A DNA stretch of 64,000 nucleotides from Aphis gossypii (Eukaryota; Arthropoda; Insecta; Hemiptera; Aphididae). Below are positions 29,101 through 44,100 of this stretch, one piece after another; positions within the stretch are counted from its first letter, which is position 1; each line of letters opens with the position of its first letter. A program made the translations under genes and the position numbers. The notes beneath the pieces were generated by a model that saw only the letters and a list, made by a program, of their open reading frames with translations, was not told the DNA's origin and made no database searches. Location: positions 22,049,260 to 22,113,259 of the forward strand of contig NC_065530.1 in the NCBI RefSeq assembly GCF_020184175.1, given 5' to 3'.

Positions 29101-32100
29101 CCTACCAATCAAAATTAGGTACAATAAAAAAAATGTTTAAAGTATGTATTTATACACCTTATATGGCAATATTTTCTGTATCCAGCATTTAAAAATAAAT
29201 AGATATAACCAACTAAAGTGTTTGGATATAAGTGTTATAAATTTACGACTGTGTGTAAGACGTATTTTTAATAATGATGAATAAATACGAAATAGATGAA
29301 CTAATAAAGTTCTAAGTCTCTCTACGTACAAATCAAACAGACATTTATGCATTTTAATATAACACGTACATGTATTGCATTTAATTAAAACTTGAACTAA
29401 ACAGAAATAAATTCCACCGATATTCAATGATTTTCCAGAGAGTTTTCATTTAATATAGTTTATTCCTCGATCGATTACTAGTTCCTAATCCTAATATAGA
29501 TAACGTTTATACTCATATCGCATCGGCGGGAAGATATACAGTTTAGTTGTGAGCTTAGCTTCGTCAAAAGTTGTCGAATATATATGAAACTGTCAGAGTA
29601 GGTATAGTAAAATCGTTTTTAAGTCTATATTTCCTACTCTTCGCACTCTCTTCTATAGTTTTTCTTACAATATCACCTATGAACTATGACGGTGTTGTAT
29701 GAGCATATAAAATAATATTACAAAAATAGTTTTAGTATTTGAGTAAGCAAAAACAACGATACCGATTTCACTATTAATTTAACAATGAGGTGAGTTTTAG
29801 ATTTACAAGCTTTACTAAATTCACACCACACGACGGCCGTCTAGGTACATTCAAATTAATATAAAAATGTATAGCTCGTCGATTTGAACATAGTACTATA
29901 ATATTGAAAAAGTAATACCTTTCCAATATATAAAAATGTGTGGTTGTATTATATTATATTATACATTTTTTTTATTTCATTTCGAGTACAGACGCTTTGG
30001 TGGTCACTATCGACGATCGTCAGCTGTATCCAGGTGGAGGAAACAAATGAGCGGCGGATAACCGTAGACAGTATACCGCTTCCTGACATTCCGATGGCCA
30101 GCGAAGAGAGCGTTCACATGCTAACGGCCGTCCAATTCCCACCACCAGCTCTGTTCTTTGCCAATCCCGACAAGAAATGGTCGCTAGGCGATTTCGAAAA
30201 AGCTGATCAGGCCACGACATACTCGGTCACTGACGATGTGGTAGAAACGCAAGATCAACCAGATGCATACCTACAACAGGACTTAGCCACGACCCCCGAA
30301 CCAGAAACGGAAGCAGAAGTTGAGGTGACCACCACAGCGACCGCAGTCGACGGATCGGTAGATGGACTGCAGCAGACGGTCAGTGACGAACACGTGGAAA
30401 GTTTGCGGCCAACTGATAACGGACTTACGGAAAGTCATCAGCCGACCGGTGACGAAATCGTGGAAAGCCTAAAGCCGACCGGTGACGGACTCGTAGAAAG
30501 TCTGCAGCCCGCCCACGACCGACTAGCGGACAGTCGGCCGATCACCACCGCAGATCGGCTCATCGTCACTCCGAAGCAAAAACAACTACCGGTGCGTGTC
30601 GTGAACCAACGGCCTGCAGACCATTGGACGAAAAAGCGATGGACGGCTTCCCGAGACCGATTGCGACGCCCGCCGACATCGGGACACAACCGATTGCCAA
30701 TCCGGACGATCGTTTTAACCAGCCGACCGCTTCCGGTACCCGGTGCCGATATCCGATTTCCCGATGTCGAGTACGCGGTAGCTCGTCTTGGCGAGCGGAA
30801 GAACTTGCACGATTTCCACCAACAATAATAATTAACACACATCATGCAGAGTAATAACTTTAAATTACGAATCCGATTACCACACCATCGTATTTGTACA
30901 AAGCGAACCACCGACTTTACCGACAAAAGTTACGAGTTGCTGCAATAATATTGTAGTGTGAATTGGTAATTCAACGTATTACGTATATTGTATTTTAAAA
31001 TAATAATAATAATAACCACCATGATAGCTATACCGTTACGATGATATGACAATTTATTGTTAATTAATAATTATTATAACATAAAATATATTATACAACA
31101 TAACCTGCTAAAAATAATTTATTATACAACTGAATTTGTTTTTTCACTGATACTCTGATCTGTGGTTAGATAAATAATTGACATTTTATAATATCCTGAT
31201 TCCTGAATGTGTCTTAAGGTAAACGAAATTTAAAACATAATAAATCGATTTGTTTCACATAAATCGAAACATTCACAGTATCTATCTGTACGTAATACGT
31301 ATGTATATTATAATAAATATCATATATAGTTCAGAGATCAATATCCGTTACAATGAATTCTAAAAAGAAATGTTTGATGTTTTAGCATTGACCGTTAACA
31401 ATCTGTTATAATAACAGTTTGGTTAACATTTGGCACAAATAATTATAATTAATCAATTTAAATAGATTTTTAGATAATACTACGATCGATATTCACTTTT
31501 TGAAATGTAGTTATAAAAATCCATTTATAATTTTTATAAAAAAAAATGTAGGTACTGCAATATATTATAATTAATAAGAAATTTAAAAATTATAAGATTA
31601 TAATATTAATTAATAATTTACTTAAAATCACTATATTACATTGTATTTTTCAGAAAAAATATTATTGTTTCTGTTCAGTAACAAATCCATATTGTTCATT
31701 AATAAAATAAGCAAAGCAAAATAACAAAATATCAAAATACCTTATAATATATAAATAATTTTCACAATTGAAATACTAAAATCTTAAATAAAAAAATAAA
31801 ATATAAATTATAATTTCTTTAAAAGTAAATAGTTTAATGCCTAAAACTCTAACTCTTCATAAGTCTAGATAGAGTCTATAGCGTCTGTATAGATTATCAA
31901 CTAGCCGGATTAAATTTAATAAGATCCATAATACAGCAATTATAATAATTACTTAAATATTTTATACACTTTTGGCTTTAGGATTATATTAATACTCATT
32001 TAGGCTCGAGTCCCATTACTGATTTTTTTATAATTATATTCGTAGCTAATAATTTCAATATAAAATAAAAATTACATTTCATACAAATATATATAAATAC

Positions 32101-35100
32101 CTTTGTAATATATTATTATGTTAGGTACAATATTGTATATTAATAATAATATTATTTTGAACAATATTAGCCTTCAAATATAATACATTCAATATATGTT
32201 GCATTTATATATAGAAATTGCCTATTCTGACCCCGTACATTCGATACATTCGAATTTACCAAACCTATACATAATATTTTAATATCGTTATTGGTTTTAA
32301 TTGATAACATTAATATTATGTACTGTAAATATCATATTAAAAAATAAATATTTTCAAATAAATACATTTTTAGTTTATAAATTATAATCAATTTTACCGA
32401 TAAAACCATAAGAAGTACCTACGTCTGACTTAATGTTATGCATATAATATTATGCAATGCAATTTATTAATATCAACTAATCTTACTATTTATAATGTTC
32501 TCCATCAAAAAATATACAAAATGAATTAATAAAATATTAAATTAAAGATTTTAACTTATAACAATATCACCATATAAAAAAATTATTATTTACAAATGTT
32601 TTGTAATCAATATGTTTTAACTAATATTATCGAAACATTACATTTACATTTAAATGTTTAAATGTTTTTTTTTTTTTGATCTTAAATTTTTTTAAATATT
32701 CTTAAACGACAAAATTTAAATAGCGGATCATCATAGTATAAATTTTGATTAACAACATTATTATGTGTTCTAATTTAATATATTTTGTTTATGGCTGACT
32801 AGACTATTTCTACTAAATACTAAAACAATGAGTCATAAATTATATTTATTAATACAGGTACACAATCATTTGTCAATAATTAGGTTTCTGTTATATAAAA
32901 AAAAAACTATAAATCAAACTATATATATAATTATATATAATCCAGTTGGATTTTGAGTGATCGATTGAAATTAAACCTGAAACTCCTTGGCGACGATGAT
33001 CGGCACTCATTATCACGTACATCATTGCAAAACGGCATAATATGCGAATGATTTATCGAAATTATCACATTCCTCGATATTAATTATTATTATTATTATT
33101 ATTATTAAATCGTATAACTCGTATTTTCGAATTCACTACTGGCTGGTTCATCAATTATTAGATATCGCGGATGTGGGAATCAGAATAATTTCGAAATGAA
33201 AATCTAGCGAGAGAATGGCTTTCATTCCCAGCCCACTCTAAATCGAAAACAGACGTAAACCGTAAAATATCAATTAAGAGACCCTTTAGCTATTATAATA
33301 CAACCAGCTACTCGGTTGCGTCCGTGTAAAAAAAATCATAATAATAATAAACCCCGTCGTCATAGATGATAAGGGTAGATAACGTCTGTCCCCCATTACG
33401 AGTCATTGTCATAATGCTGTCGGAAAAAAATTAACTTTTTCTAAAGCCAGCTATTGCCGAAATTGACGCTAGCAGATCCTGTCAAAAACGTCAACAGTGG
33501 GATTTTTTTTTCACTTCAATATTAACGCATAAATGAAAAACACGACCAAGCGATTCAAAAGTGTAAATTTCGCTTTTAATTTAACACGACCCGGTGTTGC
33601 AAAACTTTAACCATAAATCTAATTTTCAACGAACGGCATTACACTGCCTAAACGCTAACGACGAACAAAAATCAACTATTGCTATAGAATTTTTATAATA
33701 GATTAGTGTATTATAAGTAACAAAACTACGGTGGGGACATAGTCGTTTTAATAATTAGATAAATTTCAATAATTTTAAATTTTAAAAATGTCTTGGTTAT
33801 AAAATACGTACAGGTTTTTTTTTGATTCTTGATGGTTAAAAGTCATGAATACCTGAAGATTTTTGTTTTTAATTATTTTTCCGGATGAATCGAAAATTAT
33901 GTTATCGACAGGCATAGTATGTATATTAATTCAATTTCATATTATTTTTCACATTAAAAATGCATCCTCTTAAAAAGTGGGTGTTTTTAATTTAAATATA
34001 ATATTTTCCCTCATCAAAAACATTAATAACGCCAAGTTTTCTTACATTTTACCTTATGTATGCACCTGTTTATTAATCAAAACTATTTAAAACATTAATT
34101 CAGAAAAGATATTAATATAGCATCAACTAATCAGCTTGCTAAAACAAAATCCATTAACGGTAAAATAATTTTTTAACTTTCAACCGGTCAATTAAAATTA
34201 AAATATACTTTTTTTGGTTGTAATATTCATAAAAAAAAAAAGTTAAATATTTAGTAATAACTATTGCTGTACAGTAGGAATTAAGCCCCGTAATTCAGTA
34301 AGTCACTGTAATAAATGTGTTAAACTTCAATTCAATAATAAATCATTGTATGCGATATTATACAAAAAACAATTCTCAACGAAAACAGTCTATCATTGTT
34401 AATTAATTTTACTAAAATTATAAAATTAACTTTATAATATTAAAGTAATTTATTTTTAAATTATTAATACTATGGCTGTATAGACATAAACAGGCTATTT
34501 GGCTATTAATTCTCCTAAAAAATAAATATAAAAAATTTCAAATACCTTTAAATAGTCTAAATTTAGTGTAATTTCATGAAGTAAAAAAATTATAACTTTA
34601 AATAACAGTGAAAATGTTTAAAGTTTCTATTTTGATTAAAAATAATAAAACGAAAATCATTTGGTAACAAATTTGGTTTTTATGCGTAAACGTCAAATGA
34701 CGTCAAAATTTGAAATTAAATCACTAATTAAATAGATAATCTATGTAACTACGTTATTTTATTTTTTTAAATTTCATTAATACAAACTTATGAATACCTT
34801 GTTAATGCATACCTTAGGTATGAATATATAAAATTGTTTATGCATTTTATACTATAAAATAATTTACAAATGTTACAAATGAATTTTGTAAAATTGTAGG
34901 TATGCTTTAAACGCCTTAAAAAATTATTATAACTATGTTTTTCGATATTTTTTAATTGGTATATGCTCAACTTATAAGGAACCTTATACAAAATGGTCAA
35001 GCTTGTTTAGCAATCAAAAAATATATCATACATAATAAAATAAATAAAAAATTTTAAATATCTATAAATAGCACAAAATCAGCCAAATATTTTGAAAATT

Positions 35101-38100
35101 AATTCGTATTAAGTAATTTCAAATAATAATATTCAATTAAAATGCCAAGTCTTTACATTCATTTCAGTTACAAAAAAATAATAATATCGATTATGCTTAA
35201 AATTCCGTTTTCTAAATTTGTTTTGTTTTTGACCTCCTTAATGCCCCAACTAAATATAATTTTCTACTAGAAACCAACTTAAAAGTTTAAAATCAAAATG
35301 TTTTTACTGCTCCAAAATGTAAAGTGTTACACAATATACATATGGCATGATTATAAAATCATTATATTAATCGTTCCACACATTATCTAACATGGAACGA
35401 ATAATTAATTTTTCAATCAACTGTAAGTATTTATAAGTTATCTATAAGAAATCTTACGTATAGTACTATAGTCGTATAGATAAGTACCTACGCCTTCTTA
35501 CACAAGTATTTAGTTTTTATATTATTTTTTTAAATAGTATTTAAAAAAACGTATATGTTAATCTTTATAGATTATATCATCTAGTTTAATATCATGAATA
35601 GTAATAATGAATATTACAGATTTACCACCAGGTACTGAAGTACGACGATAATTTAATATAACAATAATTTATATTTAAATAAAATAATTTCATTAAAATC
35701 GAAAATAATAATTGTTTCTAAATCGACAATATTTTAATCAACACATGTTTTAACGCATGTGAATAATAATTAATTGCATTCAGGAAAATTTAATCGTTTC
35801 AATATTTTATTTGTCTTATTCTCAAATAATTATTATAATATTATTTCAGCTAGTTGTCCATCCTTGTAATTCTAGCGCTATCTATCGGTTTATAATACAC
35901 ACTAAGCCCGTTAGACAGCTTAATAATCAATATTCAATACACATGATTTTATCTTGGCATTCCTATAAATTATAATTTATAAACAAACTGAAACATATAA
36001 TTACCATTTTATTTACGTGGTTAAAAGTAATCTGGGTATACGAATTAAATTTTTATGCATTATAACGAACTAATTATTTTCATTTTTGCGTTTTTGTTTT
36101 TTCGAGAGCTTAAACTGCTTTTTTCAGTAATAAATGCAAGTATGTATAAGTACACTGCCGGTATTATTCTAACAAGCAAGGTTATTTGTATTACTTATAA
36201 ATCAATTTAAATTTAAATTTAAAAAAAAAAATGTTTTAATTTAAATATTCGTTATAAAATTAAATATTGTGAAATTTAGCAAATATAATTGAATGCTAAC
36301 AAATTTATTGACTTGCTCAATATTAATGTCATAGTTTCATTTACTGACTATGTTCGTTAGATATTATTATTCAACTACTCTCTCATTAGTCATTAATAAT
36401 TAAAGAACTATTTGTTGTGAAAAAACGTTAATGTTTTAATAATATTGAAGAAATGGAGTGCGCTATGCATAGTAGCAACTAGGTATAGTATACCTACAAC
36501 ACTAGTGACGAGTATCAACTATTTATTATTATTAAATAAACTCTAAGATACGTCGTAAGTATGTATTATTATATTATTAAAATATTAATTGAAAATGTTC
36601 AACAAGAGAGCTTTCCTGATAACTGTACATAATTGGATTGTGTAATTCATCAATAGAAAGTATTACGAGCATTCACTGAGTGAAACATAAATTAATTAAT
36701 ATGCTATAAATTTACTAACGCCACAAAAACCATAAAAAAATTTAATTTACCTCTTAATAGTAATGAAAAGAAAATGTCGTATCCAACTTCGACCCACACA
36801 GTAACACTAGAGATTAACTGTGAATTGTGATAAATGCAATAATTGGTAATTTAAGTAAGTGGGTGGGATATCTTGAGCTTATTAAACTGTTAAAAATTAG
36901 ACTTTAAAGTTTAAACTACCATGTCTCAAGAAAAACTTGAAATTGTACTTATAATTAGTTGTAAAAAGGGAGTTAGAAACTCTGATGGGGTGGATGATAG
37001 GTTTACAACTATATAGAAATTTGTCATAGATATTTCAAATGACATCAGCGCCACTGGTCCCAGATTGGGTATTTCTTTAGGAAATCAGTATCGTATAAAG
37101 TTGTTACCTAATTTACAAACGTACTCGATTTACCTTGCATCATTATAAATAAATAATACAAAATATATATTATAAAATTTATAAATAGGTTTATAATTCA
37201 ATGTTATAAATACATAAAAAAAAAATGTATATTTATGTATACATAAAATATGTCATAGTGACATTTAATTAACTTAAATAAATAACAGATCGCTAAATAA
37301 TAGGCATTTTAAATACTGGATATTACTCTAGATGATCAATGTATATTGAATTGCGTTCTCACTCAGTAAGGCGTTCGTGTAATAACATGACAATGAAGAT
37401 AATAATATAAATAAAATACATTATGATTCATTTATTTTTTCTTTTAATTAACGAGTTATGCAATTATTATTATGATTGTAATTTATTTTGCATATCACGT
37501 ACTTTATTTAAATGGTTAATAAAAATATTTTATCGTATTACGATATACTATTAATTATATACTAACAACGATTACTATCATAAATATCGACACGTCGTGG
37601 TCGTATGAAGTTCCTTGTTTCATTTTCATTAACTAGTTATTTTAGCCCTTGTACCACACCACTGTTATTTAAATATTTGAAAAATATAACTTATCGTTTC
37701 TTGGACCAATACAAAATCAAAAAAGTAGCATAAATGAACCTAAATATTTTTATTATTTAATTTGTTAAAATGAAAAAAAATTCGTTATAAATATTTTTAA
37801 ACGTTTACATAACATATAGCAAACATACTAAATTACAACAATCAAAATTACTGAACTAACAAATTCATTATAATATCAATTATATTTAAGATATTTATTT
37901 TATTTATTAATTCCTATATTACTTAAGGTTTCAGACCACCTAACCTAATCTGAAATTAAAAAAAAATATTTTATTTTTAATTTAAAGGCTCAAGAAAATA
38001 ATTGTTTTTATACTCCAATAAATAATAATTTATATTCAGGTTTGAATATTATAATTTTATTATAGAGTGTTTTTATTTACACATTTCGTTATTCTATAGA

Positions 38101-41100
38101 AATATATTTTATAGTAAGTTATTTTAACAATATTATTTAGGAACACAGTGTAGAATTGTGAATAGCAAAGGTAAAATACCTGTTTAATTACAGTTAGATC
38201 TTAAAACTTTACAGATTTCACAAAAAAGTAATTAGGTAACTCGCACTGATAAATTGTAATACTTCAAAAGTAAAAATAAAATAAAATAATCTATAGCTTC
38301 AAAATGAATAGATATTAAAGATAAATAGTATAGAATAATAAGAAAACATCAATATTTTCGTTGACAACTTTACACTCATTGTTTAGTATACAAACTTATT
38401 ACACATGTAGACATTTTAATGACTACAATTCAACATTTGTTACAACACATGTGATTTTATTTTTTATTATCATTATGTCGACAATATAATATAAAAGATT
38501 ATAACTTATAACCACTACTAGTTAAAATTTGTCCAGGTGTATATAAATACTGAATAAATGTGCTGTTATAAACTTAAAACACGTCAGTTGTTTTAAACAA
38601 TTTACCTAAATTAAAAAAATTATTATTTTAAATTGATTTGTTGATAAGACGATTTATTAACATCATCAAAATACATTTTGAAAGAAGACTTGTGTCTTTT
38701 GCGTTACATTTTTCTTTTAATTAATATTGTTTTACACATACATATTTAAAATTAAGTTAGAATAATACTTTTCTATTTAATACGTATGTCATGTATATTT
38801 CATAAAACGAAAAACAATTTAAAAAAGTTTTTGCTAAGAATATTACGCAATCATCCAAAATATTGATACATTGCAAGTTTACATATATATCTAATACGTT
38901 TTAACAAACACTAATGCAAAATAAACAAATCAAAATGTTTTTTATTAGTTAATTCTATCTTTTCATTTTTTAAATTATCGATTAATAACAGAACTAGCAG
39001 GTAGCATCACTAAATATGTTTTCATGACATTTAATCACTGTCTACCTGTCATAATTGTATTGTATTCACTGTTAATATACGACCGGCGGTCATTAATTGT
39101 AAACATAATGTATATTACCACTTTTAAAGTCTATTTTTTATATCATTTGATTTATTTCATTTTTAAATTGCGTTTATTATTACTGAACATAAATTAAAAT
39201 TTACTGATTTATTTTATACATTGTTTTTAATAGTTTGCTCATAATTTTCAAACAAAGGAAACTGAAACTTTCAAGTTTAACATTTTTGATATGAAGATTA
39301 TTTTTTTATTTTAAACATTAATTATTACTTATACCAGAAGAAAAATATTAAAATATCTAAGATTAAAAACAAATATTATTGTATTAAAAATGTTACCGAG
39401 GTTAATTTGATGTAAAAATATGAGTGTAAAATGTAAATAAAAATCATTTGTTTCAGACTACTTAAATAGGTATCATAATAACTCTAATTATCTGCGGTAG
39501 TATCACTAGTAGTTAATTTCAAACATTTCTGTCACAATAATACATAGTTTGCTAATTCAAAAATACTGTTAAATTTAATACTATACTAGGTCAAATTATC
39601 ATCACGTTTGCCTATAAGAAACTCGTTAAATTGTAAGTTGTAATCATAAAACTCTTTTGGAAACTATTGGAAAAAAACAACACTCAATAGGTGCCTATAG
39701 TTATCAATATCATTACAATTTACCACCATAAACTAAATTCTTGTGAATAATCTTAAATAAATTTAAAGACCCAATTACCCATGTGAAAATAAAATAAATA
39801 ATCAAATTTTTCTGACACAATATCCATAAAAATATTTTTAATTTGTATAAATTCAGTGGTTTCTTGAAATGATTACGTAAGTATCATAGAGAATCTCTAA
39901 AATAAATAACAGATTTAGAAACCTATATGTCTTATCTAACAAAGATATAGGTGTTTCACATTACAAACGATTAAAAATATATTAAACACCAAAATCATTA
40001 AGATTAAAAATAAGTATACACTACATACCTACGTCATATTTTGTATTCTTATCAATAATCTTATGAAAAAATATTATATTAGTGTAAACCTACAGCTTTC
40101 GTGTTAATAAAAAGTAAATTTTTGTAGTTTAATCTTAAAAATGTACATCGCCAACCCAAAGTTATAATTCATATATTTTAAGCAAAGCTACATTATTATT
40201 ATTATTATCATAATTACCTCAAAGGCTCCAAAGATTAGTTATATCAAAGAAAAAGTACCTACTACCCGTATGTAATTATGAATTTCGAACGAGTATTACG
40301 TTTCTCGATGATCATCCATTTAAATTTAATATAAGTTTTAGAATGTTATATTTAGACACCAGTGCTGTGTAATTTAATTAATTCAATATAATATGTAATA
40401 ATTACAATTTTTATTCAATTTTTTGATTTGTGTTAAATAATAAAATATCATCAATATCAATAATGATCAATTTAAATTGGCAACAACAATTTATTGGCTT
40501 ACTGATTTAAAATTTTTAAATTTAGCTTAAAAACTCGAGTATATTTATTTTCAAAGTAATGCAGATTACTGGCATTAAAGATACGTTTGTATTCCTGATT
40601 TTGATGACGACATAAAATTTCTTCACAGGAATAATCATTAAGTACAACAATAAGCAAATAAATACGTCTTTAAGTGAATATATCATATTGATAGGTACTA
40701 AAATAACAACACCAATTAAAATAATAACATGTCCTTCTAAAAGCTCTTAAAACTAAAAATATGACTTTCACAAGAGTTTAACACATCATAAAAAATCTGA
40801 ACTTCGTATATTTTTAAGACTGACAATTCAATATTTGTTTATAAGTAATTTATACAAATACATTATAAATACAACCAACTACTTTTATCACTTTTATGAG
40901 TTACAATATTACTACACTAAACATAATTTTTACTAACAACCGAAACGTGAAGATTTCTAAATACTTTTTAATTTAATTTCCCCAATTACACACACTCGGA
41001 TCTCGAACGGCCCACGCACAGTCGTGCAGTCATCTACTCACGTGGGTACCTCTAACGTAGGTATCGTTACTGCTGCGATTTCACGCTAATTAATTATTAT

Positions 41101-44100
41101 AAAAATAATAGAAAACATATAAAACATAAAACACAAAATTCGTGAAAACCACGTGCTCAACATGCTTATAAACGGCATATATGGGATCATTGCAAGTAAA
41201 ATCGTGACTTCTCAGTCAAGGACGTCCGGGTCGCGGAGCCGAAACCAAAAATAAATAAATAATATGCACTATATTATACAATAAACATTGCTTAATGCGA
41301 TATCAAAGGAACCACGTAATTTGGTCATATTAACCAAGAGGTTGTACAAAAAGATACACAAAAATGTATGTATATATTATCGAAATCGCAAGAACCCGTG
41401 CAGAAAGCACTAAAGCCTCTATAATTCTACTTAATCCTCTATATATTTACAATATAATATTATTTACTCGATAATTTCTGTGACGCATTATATAATATTT
41501 ATACCTATATACATTAAACAACTCACGAGACATATATATTTAATTATATACTATTAACAAGACGAGGTATATAATATACTAAACTACCCACACGTTTAAG
41601 AAAAATGGTAAAAAGTAGTATGTTAATATGTTATACCCTTACATTTCTTATTAATATTTAGATTTTAGGTATTTATATAGGTATTTATTAACGAAATACG
41701 TCACACACCGTGGGCTGAGCAGCCATATAGGCAATCCTTTATTTAGCGAAAATCTTCATCGAATTCAATGCGATATGTTCTATATCATGTTATACACATA
41801 TTATCCTACTACCAGGCGACTAAAAATGTGATTCCATCTGCGACGGCTTTAATACAAATATTACACGCCGGATAAATCATCAAAATTCCGTACGTGATGG
41901 TACACGCACGCACACATATAATTTATATTTACCATATATAGGTATATATTTTGTTTTCGTAGTAATTACCAACATCAACCATATCGTACAACGATAGTGT
42001 AGGTGATCACTTCCTGTTTGGATTACGTCCAATTCCACGTGCGATTTATACACTATTGTCCGGCGATTTACATAACAAAATAATATATAAATGTAATACT
42101 GTGTTAGTGCGGTTCAATATAATTTTCAATTAAAACTTTACTACGTCGAGAGGCGTATATAAGGATAGGTAGCCATCAGGTAGGTATAAAAGGAACGAAA
42201 CGTGTATAATATAATTTTCATATCATACCGATTAAGGTCGTATAAATGTGTGGTTATAAATGCACAATTGTGCTATAGAATGTACACCTATAATATAGTA
42301 TTATACGTTTTTAGTTGGCTTTTACAACTATTATATTATACCCGTGTACTCGTAAATTATACGTATCATAATAAATAAAAAAAAATCAAACCAAATGAAA
42401 ACGTTAAATTAATATTGCGGTTTTATTTTAATAGATCTTCTGCGGTGACCTTTGTCGCCATTAAGAGATCAATGTCAAGGACAGGAATAATCCAAACGAT
42501 ACCATGTTCGTTGGTTCCGCTCGAAGTGTCTCATCATCGGGTTAAGTTGCACTGCCGTGTTCATGGCCAGTATCCAAAATTAACGGTCGCGTCAATTTAT
42601 AGACGTAACCTTAAGGGTGTCAAGATTTATGATAACCAATAATCACGAAACAATATATAGCTTCAATTCCAATATTTTACCTAGAAAATAGCTATTAATA
42701 AATAGTATAAAAAACGTATATTTTTCAAAACTTCTTTAAAATTCTTTAAAAATTATAAAATATATAATTAACGCTTATTAACAAATATTGTTAATAATCA
42801 AATATATAATTACCATTTTTTATGTATAAATAAATATATAATTTAATACCTTATCGAAAAATCCAATTATATTTTATGTAAAATGTGTTTTCTAATTATT
42901 AAATGTTAATTTATTATATTTTTCATAAGCAGGAAATATAACTAAGTATTTCTTATATTTAAGTATAAAATATTTAAATTTAATAAATAAAAAATGGTAT
43001 TTTTAATCGTTAACTAACGTATATTCTCAACAATAGTTATTACGAGTATAATGCATTTGTTGCAGTAGGAAGCTATAATATATAAAGTAATATGTAGCTT
43101 AAGAAAAATAAATTTATCTCATATAAATCTAGTAAAAGAAAACAAAAATTCCTTTCAAGACAATCATGGAATATAAGTATGATTATAATATAACGTATGT
43201 ATAAATTATTGTAGTGAATATACTGTACAATGTGCATAAATTAATGTTTTCAAAAAACACAGATTTACTTTATTTTTATTTTTTTATTGTTTTTGGTAAA
43301 TAAATGGACATATCAATTACATTTACATATAATGCATAAATGGCCATAGCTGATATGAGTAATAACTATTATTTACGGAACACTAAGGTCACAGAACGAA
43401 TTTAAAGGTCCCGAAAAGTTACCCAATGTAGGCCAATTCAAAAAGAAAAAAATCGTTTTTGTATACACTTGTTTATATACAACTAAGCTATAGATTTTCG
43501 TTAAATTGGTATTGGCTACCTTAGATTAAAATAATACATTTATTAACAATGAGTAATGACAAGGTTACATGTAGGCCGATTGAAAACAACAGACTTGATA
43601 TTTATGCTTAAAAACAATAGAAATCAAACGCATAGTCATTCAATATATTTAAATTGATATTTAATTCGAATAATTCGAATTTTAAAACTCATTGTAACTC
43701 GACATAGGTAACATTAATAATATACGTTAATATGGTTTAGGATTTGATTATCTGAGTGACTGAAAATCGACAAGATGTCAGTAATATACGTAAGTGTATC
43801 TTTAATGTAGATGCCTGTGAAACAATCTAATGACTGCACCGCTACAACGGTTGGTCGCGAATTCTGCACGATCCGATCCTCAATCGAGAGTCGGTTCGAG
43901 TATCATATTATATTATAGATTATATCCAACAGATTAATAGTGCTGAAAATTATCTCTAGGGTAGTTTATCGATGGTCTACGGCCTCTGCCTGCCTACACT
44001 CAAAATTTAAATACAATTATTCATTATTTCTGGAAGCGCGCCTTAATTATTAATTAATACCGTTTGAAAATAATATGAACAACTAATACGCAACCGGTTT

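Noticed and set aside
29137..29427. 96-codon minus-strand frame
   Set aside because: AT-driven composition, no recognisable motif and no exon partners.
30438..30926. Minus-strand open frames of 162 and 90 codons opposite the nested gene
   Set aside because: They overlap the plus-strand exon, which has the acceptor, signal-peptide start and in-frame repeats. The minus frames come from its GC-rich codon bias and have no start context or domain.
43860..43910. GGTTCGAGT resembling a tRNA B box
   Set aside because: No A box or cloverleaf can be formed with the upstream sequence; I found no tRNA in the window.
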